A stretch of 64,000 bases of DNA from Pyxidicoccus parkwaysis (GCF_017301735.1 NZ_CP071090.1:6314001-6378000), one strand, 5' to 3'. Positions 6,230 through 17,141 are shown, counted from the first letter of the stretch. Numbers and translations: made by a program. Notes: generated by a model from the sequence alone, not told the origin.

Positions 6230-7837
6230 ATGGCGGACGAGATCGCAATCGGCATCGACCTGGGCACGTCGTATTCATGCGTGTCGGTGGTCCAGGACGG
6301 CCAGCCCATCGTCATCCCCAACGAGTGGGGCGAGACGACGCACGCCTCCTGCGTGTCCTTCCTCGAGGACGGCTCGGTGCTGGTGGGCAACGCGGCCAAG
6401 AAGAACATCATCACCAGCCCCGAGCAGACCGTCTATTCCGCGAAGCGGCTCATCGGCCGGTACTACTTCTCCGACGAGGTGAAGAAGGCGCAGGCGGTGA
6501 TGCCGTACCGCATTGTCGAGGGCGACAACAACTCGGTGCGCATCGCGGTGGGGGCGCGGACGTACTCGCTGCCGGAAATCAGCGCGCTCGTCCTCAAGGA
6601 GATGAAGGCGGTGGCGGAGACGTACCTGGGACGTGAGGTGACGAAGGCCGTCATCACCGTGCCCGCGTACTTCAACGACAACCAGCGCCAGGCCACCAAG
6701 GACGCGGGCCGCATCGCCGGGCTGGAGGTGCTGCGCATCCTCAACGAGCCCACCGCGGCGGCGCTGGCATACGGCTTCGGCCGGGACGTGAATCAGCGCA
6801 TCGTCGTCTACGACCTGGGCGGCGGCACGTTCGACGTTTCGATTCTGGAGATTGGCAAGGACGTCTTCGAGGTGCTGGCCACCGCGGGAGACACGTACCT
6901 GGGCGGCGACGACTTCGACGACCGCATCATGACGTGGCTGGCGGACGACTTCCTGGCGAAGACGCGGCTGGACGTGCGGCAGAACAAGTACTGCCTGCAG
7001 ATGCTCAAGGAGGCCGCGGAGAAGGCGAAGATCGACGTGGGGCAGACGGGCCACGCGGAAATCCTCTGCCAGGGCATCTGCCAGGACGCGCAGGGCAACA
7101 TCATGGACCTGCGTGGCACGCTCAACCAGGACCAGTTCAACCGGATGGTGATGGACCTGGTGCAGCGCACGTTCAAGGTCTGCGACGAGGCGCTGCAGAG
7201 CGCGCGCCTGACGGCGGCGGACATCGACGCGGTCATCCTGGTGGGCGGGCCCACGCGGCTGCCCATCATCCGCAACTCGGTGAAGCACTACTTCCAGAAG
7301 GACCCGCTGGAGGGCATCAACCCGGACCAGGTCGTGGCCATGGGCGCGGCGCTCCAGTCGCACGCGCTGTTGGACAGCAAGACGGAGACGTTCCTGGTGG
7401 ACGTGACTCCGCTGACGCTGCGCATCGGCACGGTGGGCGGGTACACCGAGAAGATCATCGACAAGAACACGCCGGTCCCCATCGACCGCTCGAAGACCTT
7501 CACCACCAGCCGCGACGGGCAGGAGAAGGTGAAGATTCGCGTGTACCAGGGCGAGTCCAACCGCGCCGACGAGTGCGAGATGCTGGGCGAGTTCGAGTTC
7601 TCGGGCTTCCGCATCGGCTACCGCGGCGAGGTGAAGATTGAGGTCACCTTCGAGATCAACACGGACGGACTGGTGAACGTGTCCGCGTGTGACACCGAGA
7701 CGGGCCAGAAGACGTCGACGACCATCACCCTGTCGTCCGGCATGACCGAGGCCGACATCCAGAGGTCCATCCAGTCGAACCGTGACACGCGGCTGGCGGG
7801 CCATAACAACAACGACCTGCCCGCCGTGGCCCAGTAA
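6230..7837 (+). CDS. DnaK-like Hsp70 chaperone with shortened C-terminus
   Basis: 535 residues starting MADEIAIGIDLGTSYS; GGAG lies 6 nt before the ATG. The Hsp70 ATPase domain is complete: phosphate-1 IDLGTSYS, connect-1 ILNEPTAAALAYGFG, phosphate-2 VYDLGGGTFDVS and adenosine motif ILVGGPTRLP. The substrate-binding beta domain follows (VTPLTLRIGT, about 390-500). Canonical DnaK has about 638 residues, so most of the alpha-helical lid and the EEVD-like tail are missing. Myxobacteria carry several DnaK paralogues, including the motility-related SglK, but membership in that subgroup is not shown here. A J-domain gene follows 20 bp later, so the two probably work as a pair. Confidence 0.92.
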   Translation: MADEIAIGIDLGTSYSCVSVVQDGQPIVIPNEWGETTHASCVSFLEDGSVLVGNAAKKNIITSPEQTVYSAKRLIGRYYFSDEVKKAQAVMPYRIVEGDNNSVRIAVGARTYSLPEISALVLKEMKAVAETYLGREVTKAVITVPAYFNDNQRQATKDAGRIAGLEVLRILNEPTAAALAYGFGRDVNQRIVVYDLGGGTFDVSILEIGKDVFEVLATAGDTYLGGDDFDDRIMTWLADDFLAKTRLDVRQNKYCLQMLKEAAEKAKIDVGQTGHAEILCQGICQDAQGNIMDLRGTLNQDQFNRMVMDLVQRTFKVCDEALQSARLTAADIDAVILVGGPTRLPIIRNSVKHYFQKDPLEGINPDQVVAMGAALQSHALLDSKTETFLVDVTPLTLRIGTVGGYTEKIIDKNTPVPIDRSKTFTTSRDGQEKVKIRVYQGESNRADECEMLGEFEFSGFRIGYRGEVKIEVTFEINTDGLVNVSACDTETGQKTSTTITLSSGMTEADIQRSIQSNRDTRLAGHNNNDLPAVAQ

Positions 7838-7857
7838 GGGGCCCCTGGACGCCGAAG

Positions 7858-10224
7858 ATGTCCCAGCCTTCAGACCCCAGCACCGGCAAGCCGCCGGGAG
7901 CCCCGCCCGGGACGCCGGCGGCGCCCGCACGCCCCGCCATTCCCCGGGTGACGGCCACCGTCCCCACGGTTCCGTCCGCGCCCGCTCCGGGCGCGTCCCA
8001 GGCTCCCCAGGCTCCCCAGGCTCCAAGACCGCCGCCGGCGCCAGGCACCGCGCCCGCGTCACAGGCGCAGGGTGCACCGCCTCGGGCCCCTGGAGCGGCG
8101 ACGCCCGGCGCTGCGCCCGTGGGACAGCGGCCGACGGTGAGTGGCGTTCCCACCGTGGGGGCTCCTGCAGCGCCCCAGCGCGCGGGTGTGCCGCCGGGTG
8201 TGGCGGGTGCTGCTCCCGCCGCGCCCCAGCGCGCGACCGTGGCTGGCATTCCCACCGTGGGCGCTCCTGCCTCGGGAGCTGCTCCGGCGGCTTCGCAGCG
8301 CCCCACCGTGACGGGGACTCCCGCCGTGGGGGCTCCCGCGGCTGGAGCACCTCAGCGCGCCACAGTCGCGGGTGGAGTCCCCAGCGTGGGCACGGCCGCG
8401 GCTGGAGCGGCCCCTGGGGCTGCTCAACGCACCACTGTCGCGGGTGGAGTCCCCGCCGTGGGCACGCCCGCTGCTGGAGCGGCTCAACGCGCTCCCGCCG
8501 CGGGCGTCCCCACCGTGGGCGCTCCCGGTGCGACCCCGCGGGCCACCGTCACCACCATCCCTCCTGCGGGCGCACAGGGCACCGTGCCTCCGTCCGCGCG
8601 TCCGACGGTGACGACACCGACGGTTGGAGGCGTGCCCCAGCAGCCCGGACGGCCGGGCGCTGATGCGAGCGGGCCTGCCCCGCGCGGTACGCCCTCGGCG
8701 CTGCCGTCCATCACGCCCACCGTGGCCGCTGCGTCCGGCCCCGCGCCTCGTGGGACTCCGGCGGGCTTGCCGTCCATCACTCCCACGGTGCCCGGCGTGC
8801 AGCCGCCTCCGCCGCCCGCCGCCGCGCAGCGCCCGCCCTCGGGCACAACGCCTGCCGTGCCGCCCGCTGGCGTGCGGCGTCCTCCCTCGGGCTCCGTGCC
8901 CTCCGTCGCGCCGGGAATCGCTCCTGTGGCCCCGAGCGCCGTGCCGGGAATCGCGCCGATGGCTCCGAGTGCCGTCGCGCCGGGAATCGCTCCGAGCGCC
9001 GTGCCGTCCGTCGCGCCAGCTGCCGGGGGCCCGACTCCGACTGCCTCGGCCGCGCGTCCTGCCCCGGGTACCGCTCCTTCCGTCGCGCCCGCGGTTCCGC
9101 GCGTCGCGCCGAGCACCGTGCCCACCGTTGCGCCGGGAGTCGCCCCCATCGCGCCAGTCGCCGGGGCCTCGGCTCCCGCGACCGCCACGCGCCCCGCATC
9201 TGGCACGGGCCCGGCCACGGCCCCCGGAGCCGCCGCGAGGCCTCCGCCCACCGTGCCCTCCGCCCCGGGCGCCGCCGCCGCCGTGCGTGCTCCCATCATC
9301 GGCGGAGGCGCGCCGCGTCCGCCGCCCACGCTCGCCGTGGGCCAGGTGGCTCCGCCCGTGGCTCCCTCCACGCAGCCCCAGACGCGTCCGGGCGCGCGCC
9401 CCACGGTCTCCCTTCCCGCCCTCGCGCCCGCGGGCTCCGCGCCGCGTCCTCCGCCTCCGCCCGCCGCGGCCGTCACGGTGCCCTCCGTGGCTCCGGCCGT
9501 CCCGGGCGTCGCGCCCGTCGCCGCGCGCGTGCCCGGCATCGCGCCCGTGGTTCCTCCCATCGCCCCCTCCGTGGCGCAGCGGGTGCCGCCTCCGCCTCCC
9601 GCCGCCGCGATGGCGCCTCCGCCTCCTCCGGGCGCCGCCAAGAGCCACGGCCTGGACGCGCAGCAGCTCACGGACCTGGCGTCGCGCTGCGCGAAGCTCG
9701 ACCAGATGGACTACTTCGAGGTGCTCCTCATCGAGAAGAGCGCCTCGCCGGCCGACATCAAGAAGGCCTTCTACCGGGAGAGCCGCACCTACCACCCGGA
9801 CCGCTTCTTCCACGTCGAGGACAAGGAGCTGAAGGAGCGCGTCCACGAGCTCTACAAGCGCGTCACCGAGGCCTACTACGTCCTGCGCGACGACACGAAG
9901 CGCAAGAAGTACCTCGTCGACGTGACGGGCTCCGAGCGCGCCCAGAAGCTGCGCTTCACCGACGCCTCCGAGGCGGAGACCAAGGCCGCCGCCAAGAAGG
10001 AGCAGGAGGAGCAGATCGGCACCCACCCCAAGGGGCGCCAGTTCTATGCGCAGGCCCAGAAGGACAGCGACGCCGGCAACCCCTCCGCCGCCGAGCGCAA
10101 CCTCAAGATGGCCCTCACCTACGAGCCCTCCAACGCCCGCTACAAGGAACGGCTCGCCGAAGTGCAGAAGCAGCTCCAGGACGAAGCGAAGAACAAGGGC
10201 GACTCCTCGTTCAAGATCCGCTGA
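7858..10224 (+). CDS. J-domain/TPR co-chaperone with about 590-residue Ala/Pro/Thr-rich N-terminus
   Basis: 788 residues. The J domain lies near 618-690 with the Hsp70-activating HPD at 646-648, inside YHPDRFF. A TPR-like pair of helices follows (about 715-780, QKDSDAGNPSAAERNLKMAL). Residues 1-590 are low-complexity Ala, Pro, Val, Thr and Gly, probably disordered, with eight imperfect copies of QRxTVxGxPxVGAPA between residues 90 and 240. The J domain is C-terminal, unlike DnaJ, and there is no zinc or Gly/Phe region. It probably delivers a specific client or localises the adjacent short Hsp70. Confidence 0.88.
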   Translation: MSQPSDPSTGKPPGAPPGTPAAPARPAIPRVTATVPTVPSAPAPGASQAPQAPQAPRPPPAPGTAPASQAQGAPPRAPGAATPGAAPVGQRPTVSGVPTVGAPAAPQRAGVPPGVAGAAPAAPQRATVAGIPTVGAPASGAAPAASQRPTVTGTPAVGAPAAGAPQRATVAGGVPSVGTAAAGAAPGAAQRTTVAGGVPAVGTPAAGAAQRAPAAGVPTVGAPGATPRATVTTIPPAGAQGTVPPSARPTVTTPTVGGVPQQPGRPGADASGPAPRGTPSALPSITPTVAAASGPAPRGTPAGLPSITPTVPGVQPPPPPAAAQRPPSGTTPAVPPAGVRRPPSGSVPSVAPGIAPVAPSAVPGIAPMAPSAVAPGIAPSAVPSVAPAAGGPTPTASAARPAPGTAPSVAPAVPRVAPSTVPTVAPGVAPIAPVAGASAPATATRPASGTGPATAPGAAARPPPTVPSAPGAAAAVRAPIIGGGAPRPPPTLAVGQVAPPVAPSTQPQTRPGARPTVSLPALAPAGSAPRPPPPPAAAVTVPSVAPAVPGVAPVAARVPGIAPVVPPIAPSVAQRVPPPPPAAAMAPPPPPGAAKSHGLDAQQLTDLASRCAKLDQMDYFEVLLIEKSASPADIKKAFYRESRTYHPDRFFHVEDKELKERVHELYKRVTEAYYVLRDDTKRKKYLVDVTGSERAQKLRFTDASEAETKAAAKKEQEEQIGTHPKGRQFYAQAQKDSDAGNPSAAERNLKMALTYEPSNARYKERLAEVQKQLQDEAKNKGDSSFKIR
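8125..8577 (+). repeat. In-frame degenerate tandem repeat in the J-protein gene
   Basis: Eight imperfect units of 15-26 codons encode QR-(A/P/T)-TV-x-G-x-P-x-VG-(A/T)-PA. Each unit carries a Thr next to Arg. Unit lengths vary, so expansion happened by slippage or unequal exchange followed by divergence. Confidence 0.75.
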
Positions 10225-10248
10225 CGGGCCCACTTCCAGGAGGGCACC

Positions 10249-11004
10249 ATGGTCATCGACCTCATCATCCTCGGTCTGGTGCTCTTCTTCGCCCTCATCG
10301 GCGCCATCACCGGCGCCTCGCGACAGGTGGCGAACCTCGTGGGGCTCTCCGCGGCCTACTTTGCTTCCAGCCGCCTGGGCCCCGTCATCGGTCCGAGGCT
10401 GGCGGCCTCACTCGGCAGCCCGATTTTCCTCGGCATCATCGCGGGCTCCATCCTCGTCTTCATCGTGGTGTGGCTCGCGGTGCGCTACGCGCTGGGCGCG
10501 GTGCTCGTGCGCTTCCTCAGCACCGGCCGGCACAACGAGGACCGGGGCCTGGACCGCTTCCTCGGCTTCGCCTTCGGCGGCGCGAAGATGCTCGTCATCG
10601 CCTGGGTGGCCCTCAGCGCCATCACCTTCTTCGAGCAGCACGTCGTCGTGGCCGGCCGCCGCTTCGGCCTCTCCACGAAGGACTCGCTGTCCCTCCAGGC
10701 CGCCCGCCGCTTCAACCTCTTCGAGATGACGCAGTTCTCCCAGGTGGGAAACCTCGTCCGCCTGGCCAAGGCGTCCGGCAACCCGGAGGCGGCCAGCCGC
10801 CTCCAGGAAGACCCCGCCTACAAGGCCCTGCGCAAGGACGCGCGCTTCCAGCGCCTGCTCCAGGACGACGCGCTGAAGCAGGCCCTCTCCAAGGGCGACA
10901 CCGCCGCCCTGCTGCGCAATGACCTGGTCCTCCAGCTCATCCAGGACCCGGACGCGGCCGCCCGCCTGCAGGCGGCCGTCAGGGCGGCCGAGCGCGGGGA
11001 CTGA
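10249..11004 (+). CDS. CvpA-family inner-membrane protein
   Basis: 251 residues with AGGAGG 7 nt before the ATG. Residues 1-140 hold about four membrane segments (MVIDLIILGLVLFFALIGAI, a short segment around 25-45, FLGIIAGSILVFIVVWLAV, AFGGAKMLVIAWVALSAITFF) with the GAITGASRQV turn characteristic of colicin-V-production/CvpA proteins. The cytoplasmic C-terminal half (about 150-251) is helical and charged and lies outside the usual CvpA domain. CvpA proteins are linked to envelope homeostasis in other Proteobacteria. It follows the J-protein gene by 24 bp and is probably co-transcribed with the chaperones. Confidence 0.8.
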   Translation: MVIDLIILGLVLFFALIGAITGASRQVANLVGLSAAYFASSRLGPVIGPRLAASLGSPIFLGIIAGSILVFIVVWLAVRYALGAVLVRFLSTGRHNEDRGLDRFLGFAFGGAKMLVIAWVALSAITFFEQHVVVAGRRFGLSTKDSLSLQAARRFNLFEMTQFSQVGNLVRLAKASGNPEAASRLQEDPAYKALRKDARFQRLLQDDALKQALSKGDTAALLRNDLVLQLIQDPDAAARLQAAVRAAERGD

Positions 11005-11005
11005 C

Positions 11006-12076
11006 TCACAGTCCAATCTGCGCGGCGTCCAGCCCCACCAGGCGCTGGCGCACGAAGTCCGCGTCCACCTCCACCTGGCGGCGCCGGTGCTCGGGCGCCT
11101 CGAACATGACGTCCGACATCACGAACTCCAGAATCGAGCGCAGCCCGCGCGCGCCCAGCCCGCGGTCCACCGAGTAGTGCACCACCTCGCGCAGCGCGCC
11201 GTGGGTGAAGTCCAGCTCGATGTCGTCCATGGCCAACAGCTCGCGGAACTCGCGGACGATGGAGTCCGGCGGCTCCGTCAACACGCGGATGAGCTCCGGC
11301 TCGCCCAGCTTCTCCAGCTGCACAACCACCGGCAGGCGGCCGAGGAACTCCGCCAGCATGCCGAAGTCCACCAGCTGCTTCGTCGTAATCCGCTTCCTCG
11401 AGCGCTTCGCCGCGTCCTCCGCGCCGAAGCCCATGGCCCGGCCGCCCTCGTCGCCGTAGTCGTGCAAGTCGGAGAACGTCCCCGCGCAGATGAAGAGGAT
11501 GTCGCGCGTGTCCACCTGCACGAAGTCGCTCTTGTTCCACGCCTGGGTGACGTTGAGGGGCACGTACACCTCGCGGCCCTCCAGCAGCTTGAGAAGCGCC
11601 TGCTGGACTCCCTCGCCGCCGATATCGCGGCTGCCCGCGCCGTTGCGCGCGCCCTGCGAGCGACGGGCAATCTTGTCCACCTCGTCCACGAAGATGATGC
11701 CCCGCTGCGTGTCCTCCACCGAGTGGTTCGCCTTGAACAGGAGGTCCGAAATCATGACCTCCACGTCCTTCCCGTAGTAGCCCGCCTCCGTGTACTCGGT
11801 GGCGTCCACGGTGGTGAACGGGACGTGGAGGATGTCCGCCAGGTTCCTCGCGATGTGCGTCTTGCCGCTACCGGTGGGGCCTATCAGCAGGATGTTGGAC
11901 TTCTTGATGAGCGACGCCCTGCGCAGCCTCCGCGCCTGCACGCGCTTGAGGTGGTTGTGAGCGGCGATGGCCACCGCACGCTTGGCGGCTTCCTGACCGA
12001 TGACGAAGCGATCCAGCCGTTCGAAGATTTCCCTCGGGGTCAGCACCGCGTCTTCCCTGCGTGCGGACGACTCCAT
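11006..12076 (-). CDS. ClpX-like AAA+ unfoldase lacking the zinc-binding domain
   Basis: 356 residues; GGGGAGG precedes the ATG at 12076. Walker A GPTGSGKT (66-73), pore loop EAGYYGKD (about 97-104) and Walker B IIFVDEVDKIARR (about 127-139) match ClpX, as do the sensor-2 GARGLRS and EFLGRLPVV segments. The N-terminal C4 zinc domain that dimerises ClpX and binds adaptors is absent. The ClpP-docking IGF loop reads MGFG, so ClpP binding may be weakened or altered. It is convergent with the CvpA gene, with 1 bp between the stops. It probably complements a canonical clpX elsewhere; HslU is less likely because the I-domain is missing. Confidence 0.85.
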   Translation of the reverse strand: MESSARREDAVLTPREIFERLDRFVIGQEAAKRAVAIAAHNHLKRVQARRLRRASLIKKSNILLIGPTGSGKTHIARNLADILHVPFTTVDATEYTEAGYYGKDVEVMISDLLFKANHSVEDTQRGIIFVDEVDKIARRSQGARNGAGSRDIGGEGVQQALLKLLEGREVYVPLNVTQAWNKSDFVQVDTRDILFICAGTFSDLHDYGDEGGRAMGFGAEDAAKRSRKRITTKQLVDFGMLAEFLGRLPVVVQLEKLGEPELIRVLTEPPDSIVREFRELLAMDDIELDFTHGALREVVHYSVDRGLGARGLRSILEFVMSDVMFEAPEHRRRQVEVDADFVRQRLVGLDAAQIGL

Positions 12077-12343
12077 GAACCCTCCCCTTCTATCCACGCG
12101 TCCTCCCGGACCTACGGGCAAAGGGTAGGAATTGAATGGAAGGCCCGCCCGTGGGACGACAGGCACCGGAACGTGACACAGCCCGCCCGCCTGCCCTTCT
12201 GCCGGCCAACGGATGCCTCGAAGCCCGCCCGGCCGCCCCTACGGCAGGCGACTGTTGATCGCGGTGTTGCTTTCCTATAGTTCCCGCGCCCTTCCGTTGT
12301 TGACGGGAGTCCACCCTTCTTCTCAGGGAGCCTCGAGACGCCG

Positions 12344-14359
<2,016 letters not shown>

Positions 14360-14387
14360 GGGCGCTGACGCACTGAAGTAGTCCCAG

Positions 14388-14424
14388 GAAGCCCCCTGCC
14401 GCGCACCTCGCGCCAGGGGGCTTC
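14388..14424. terminator. Bidirectional terminator between speA and the 14.4 kb gene
   Basis: A perfect 11-bp stem, GAAGCCCCCTG / CAGGGGGCTTC, around a 15-nt loop lies between convergent genes. The flanks are only mildly T-rich (cttcgtgtgttt on the plus strand). Confidence 0.7.
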
Positions 14425-14431
14425 GTGTGTT

Positions 14432-14959
14432 TCAGAGGTTCGCGATGACGGGCTCACCGGCGCCGAAGGGCGTGGGCTCGTCGGCGAAGGCCACGTCGGC
14501 GGCGCGCGCGCGCAGGTGCTGCAGGGCCTGCTGCTGCGTCTCGCCCCGGGCGATGAGGGCCTCGAAGTCGAAGCCGGCCAGGCGCGTGTCCTTCGCGGAC
14601 ACCCGGGCCAGCGTGCGCCACAGGCACAGGCGCCCGTCGGTGGCGCTGCACAGCCCCTCCAGCTCCACCAGCCGGCTCAGCGGGGAGTAGCTCACCAGCG
14701 AGCCGTTGAGCTTCACGCGCCCGAGCTTCTCGAACACCCAGGCCGCCCGCCCCTTCACCGGGTCCTGCTTCACTTCCAGCGCCTGCATGACGGAGCGGAG
14801 GACGGCCTGGTCCTGCCGCAGCTCGGGGATGAGCACCGCCAGGAAGCGGCCCACCGGGTTGCCGCGGTTCTCCGACTCCGTCCGGAGGGCCAGCTCGATG
14901 CCTCCCACCGAACCCGCCAGGTGGTCGTTGAGATAGATGCCCAGCCGCTTCGCGTCCAT
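14432..14959 (-). CDS. Conserved all-helical protein of unknown function
   Basis: 175 residues; GGAGGG precedes the ATG at 14959. It starts MDAKRLGIYLNDHLAG and contains GRVKLNGSLVSYSPLSRLVELEGL, a pattern found in conserved hypothetical proteins of myxobacteria and actinobacteria that look like four-helix bundles. No signal peptide, no cofactor motif recognised. A ferritin-like fold is possible, but the di-iron ExxH pairs are not evident. It may be co-transcribed with the OsmC gene 105 bp upstream. Confidence 0.7.
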   Translation of the reverse strand: MDAKRLGIYLNDHLAGSVGGIELALRTESENRGNPVGRFLAVLIPELRQDQAVLRSVMQALEVKQDPVKGRAAWVFEKLGRVKLNGSLVSYSPLSRLVELEGLCSATDGRLCLWRTLARVSAKDTRLAGFDFEALIARGETQQQALQHLRARAADVAFADEPTPFGAGEPVIANL

Positions 14960-15064
14960 GCCCTGCCCTCCGGTTGCGCACACCCGCAGTCGGCGAGGGT
15001 GGGCATGGCCCGGCCCCCTGGCAGCAAAGGCCAGGGGCTCGGCCGGAGGGCAGGCAGGCGGGCG

Positions 15065-15499
15065 TCAGTCCGGGTAGCTGAACGTCAGCGGCACCTTCAC
15101 GTCCGGGTGGAGGCTGCGAGCCACGGGGCAGCCGTGGGCAATCTCCTCCAGGCGCTTGCGCTGGTCGGCGGACAGGCCCGCCGGCATCTGGAGCTCCATC
15201 ACCAATTCGCCAATGCGGCGCGGAGGAGGCGTCATCCGCTTCTCCACCCGGCCGCGAATCTCGCCCAGGGTGATGCCCTCGCGCGAGGCGAACAGGTGCA
15301 TCGTCGTCACCGCGCAGGACAGCAGCGCCGCGCCCACCATGTCCGTGGGCGAGAAGCTGCCGCCGGTGCCGCCGTTGTCACGCGGTGCCTCGGAGGCCAC
15401 CACCGTGCCGGACGGGCCGTGGGTGAGCTGCGTCTTGAACTGGGGCTGGCTGACCACGGTCATCACCACGCCCGTGGCGGGAGTCTGCGGCTGGCTCAT
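15065..15499 (-). CDS. OsmC/Ohr-family peroxiredoxin-like protein
   Basis: 144 residues. OsmC-family proteins reduce organic hydroperoxides with two cysteines; here they are in LLSCAVTTM (about residue 62) and HGCPVARSL (about 124). GGSFSPTDMVGAAL is the standard preceding helix. The domain fills the whole protein, and it is cytoplasmic. It sits between a helical unknown and the deoxyhypusine-synthase-like gene on the same strand. Confidence 0.88.
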   Translation of the reverse strand: MSQPQTPATGVVMTVVSQPQFKTQLTHGPSGTVVASEAPRDNGGTGGSFSPTDMVGAALLSCAVTTMHLFASREGITLGEIRGRVEKRMTPPPRRIGELVMELQMPAGLSADQRKRLEEIAHGCPVARSLHPDVKVPLTFSYPD

Positions 15500-15565
15500 G
15501 TCGGCGCTCCTGAGAGGTGAATCAAGCTTTCAAAGGACGATGGCCTCGTGGGCCCTCGTCCTTCT

Positions 15566-16789
15566 TCAACGGACGAAGGCCTCGTGCGCCTTCGCGTCGT
15601 CCTCGGTGGAGGGCTCCGCGTCCTCCACGCTCCAGTCCAGCGTCTTCATCAGCGACTTGCGGCGCTTCTGCACGTCCGCGTCGAGGAAGGCAATCGCGTC
15701 CGCCATGCGGTCCATCAGCCGCATCGGCTTGCGCTTGTTCTTGGGCTCGCTGAGCAGCGCGTGCGTCAGCCAGGGGAACACCGCCGTCACGTCGGTGTGC
15801 ACGTAGACGGAGCCCGTCTCCACCGCCTCCACGGACACCTTGCCCCAGGTGTGGCCCTCGCCGGCGGGGCAGCTGGACAGCGCGCCGTTGTCCACCGGGT
15901 CCACGCAGAACTGCACGTCGATGTCGAAGCCCGTGGTGGGGACGTTGAGAATCTGGTCCAGCAGCGGCTCGCCCTGCAGCGTGTAGTTCTTCGGCACGCC
16001 GCCACCCAGAATCCAGATGGCCAGCCGCTTGCTGCCCTGGTTCCGGCAGAAGTGCTGCATGGCCGCCATGGAGTAGACGTCGTCGTTGATGTCGAGCTCG
16101 AACTTGAACGCGTCGCCGAGCAGCCGCTTCAGCTTGACGATGTTGAGGAAGATGGAGCCGTCCTGCACCGCGCCCACCCAGATGGGCACCGCGTGCTTGT
16201 ACGCCGTGGACAACAGCGACGGCTGCTTCACGCCGAGCTTCTTCTCAATCTGGTAGATGGCCTTGCCGAGCAGGTAGTGGAACTCGGGGGTGGTCATCTT
16301 CTTCTGGAACTCGGGGCCACGGATGATGGCGGAGAAGAGCCGGTCCGTGTCGAGCAGCGCCTCCTCCCAGAAGCCCAAATCGTAGATGCGGATGATGCGC
16401 GCCAGGCGGTACTGGAGGTCGCCCGCGTTGGGGTTCACCTCGCGGATGGCGTGGCCGATGATGCGGTGGGCGTCGTGGTAGAGGTTGGCGCCCGTGGTGG
16501 TAATCGCGCTGATGACGCCCTTCTCGATGAGGGGAATCAGGCAGCTCTGGTGCAGGCCCGCGGGCGTCATGGCGCCGGAGAGCGTGAGGAAGATGGAGGC
16601 GTCCTGCTCCATCGACTTGGACATCAGCTCGAAGGCCGTGCGCTCCTGGCGGCCCACGTAGGCGCTGAAGGCGTGGGCGAGCAGCTCCGACGGCTTCTCC
16701 TTGCCGGTGATGGGACGAGGGTCAGCCTTGCGCGCCCCGGAGTACGCGGCGCGAAGGGACTTCTTCGGGTTCGAGGAGGTCTTGGCCAT
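15566..16789 (-). CDS. Deoxyhypusine-synthase-like enzyme
   Basis: 407 residues, full length for the family. The NAD-binding core includes ITTTGANLYHD (97-106), and the catalytic-loop equivalent WILGGGVPKNYTLQ carries K267 where eukaryotic DHS has its enzyme-imine lysine. Eukaryotic DHS modifies eIF5A with an aminobutyl group from spermidine, and bacteria have no eIF5A. Bacterial homologues are thought to make homospermidine or related polyamines from spermidine and putrescine, which would fit the nearby speA. The true acceptor is unknown. The ATG at 16789 is preceded by an in-frame open region without better starts. A 97-residue unknown lies 58 bp upstream. Confidence 0.85.
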   Translation of the reverse strand: MAKTSSNPKKSLRAAYSGARKADPRPITGKEKPSELLAHAFSAYVGRQERTAFELMSKSMEQDASIFLTLSGAMTPAGLHQSCLIPLIEKGVISAITTTGANLYHDAHRIIGHAIREVNPNAGDLQYRLARIIRIYDLGFWEEALLDTDRLFSAIIRGPEFQKKMTTPEFHYLLGKAIYQIEKKLGVKQPSLLSTAYKHAVPIWVGAVQDGSIFLNIVKLKRLLGDAFKFELDINDDVYSMAAMQHFCRNQGSKRLAIWILGGGVPKNYTLQGEPLLDQILNVPTTGFDIDVQFCVDPVDNGALSSCPAGEGHTWGKVSVEAVETGSVYVHTDVTAVFPWLTHALLSEPKNKRKPMRLMDRMADAIAFLDADVQKRRKSLMKTLDWSVEDAEPSTEDDAKAHEAFVR

Positions 16790-16847
16790 GGCGCGGCGAC
16801 ATAGCACCCCGCGCCCGCCATGGGGAGCGCCGGGTGCGCCCCTGGCG

Positions 16848-17141
16848 CTACTTGCCCCGCTTCTTGTCGCCGCCGTCGTCGTCGTCCGTGGCGGCGTCCC
16901 GGGCGCGTTCCGGCCCTGGAAGGCCCAGCACCCTGTCTCGCACCTGCTCCGCGGAGAGGTGCGCGGTATCGGACACCACGCAGGAGACGTAGGCCAGCTC
17001 CGCCAGCGCCCGCCGCGAGCGCTCGCGCACGGCGGGGTCGTCCGAGCCCAGCTCCTCCGACGCGGCGGAGACGTAGCTGCTGGCCAGCGATTCGAAGAGG
17101 TACACCCGGTTCTCGATGGTCGTGTCGTTCTTCTTGCCCAT
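16848..17141 (-). CDS. Small hypothetical protein
   Basis: 97 residues starting MGKKNDTTIENRVYLFESL. Helical, with a charged Asp/Lys C-terminal tail (ATDDDDGGDKKRGK). No recognised domain, signal peptide or metal motif. Its position ahead of the deoxyhypusine-synthase-like gene on the same strand suggests co-expression. Codon use (third-position GC) matches neighbouring genes, which supports it being real. Confidence 0.6.
   Translation of the reverse strand: MGKKNDTTIENRVYLFESLASSYVSAASEELGSDDPAVRERSRRALAELAYVSCVVSDTAHLSAEQVRDRVLGLPGPERARDAATDDDDGGDKKRGK

Noticed and set aside
6275..8350. A 691-codon minus-strand open frame
   Set aside because: Antisense to the Hsp70 gene, which shows complete Hsp70 motifs on the plus strand.
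8125..8577. Possible CRISPR-like array
   Set aside because: Repeats are in frame, degenerate and of unequal length with no conserved spacer pattern; they are protein-coding.
8059..10233. A 724-codon minus-strand open frame
   Set aside because: Antisense shadow of the J-protein gene; its Arg/Gly-rich repeats are the complement of the Ala/Pro repeats.
12255..12281. TTGATC-N15-TATAGT as the speA promoter
   Set aside because: The spacer of 15 nt is too short for a confident sigma-70 promoter, so it is not listed as a feature.
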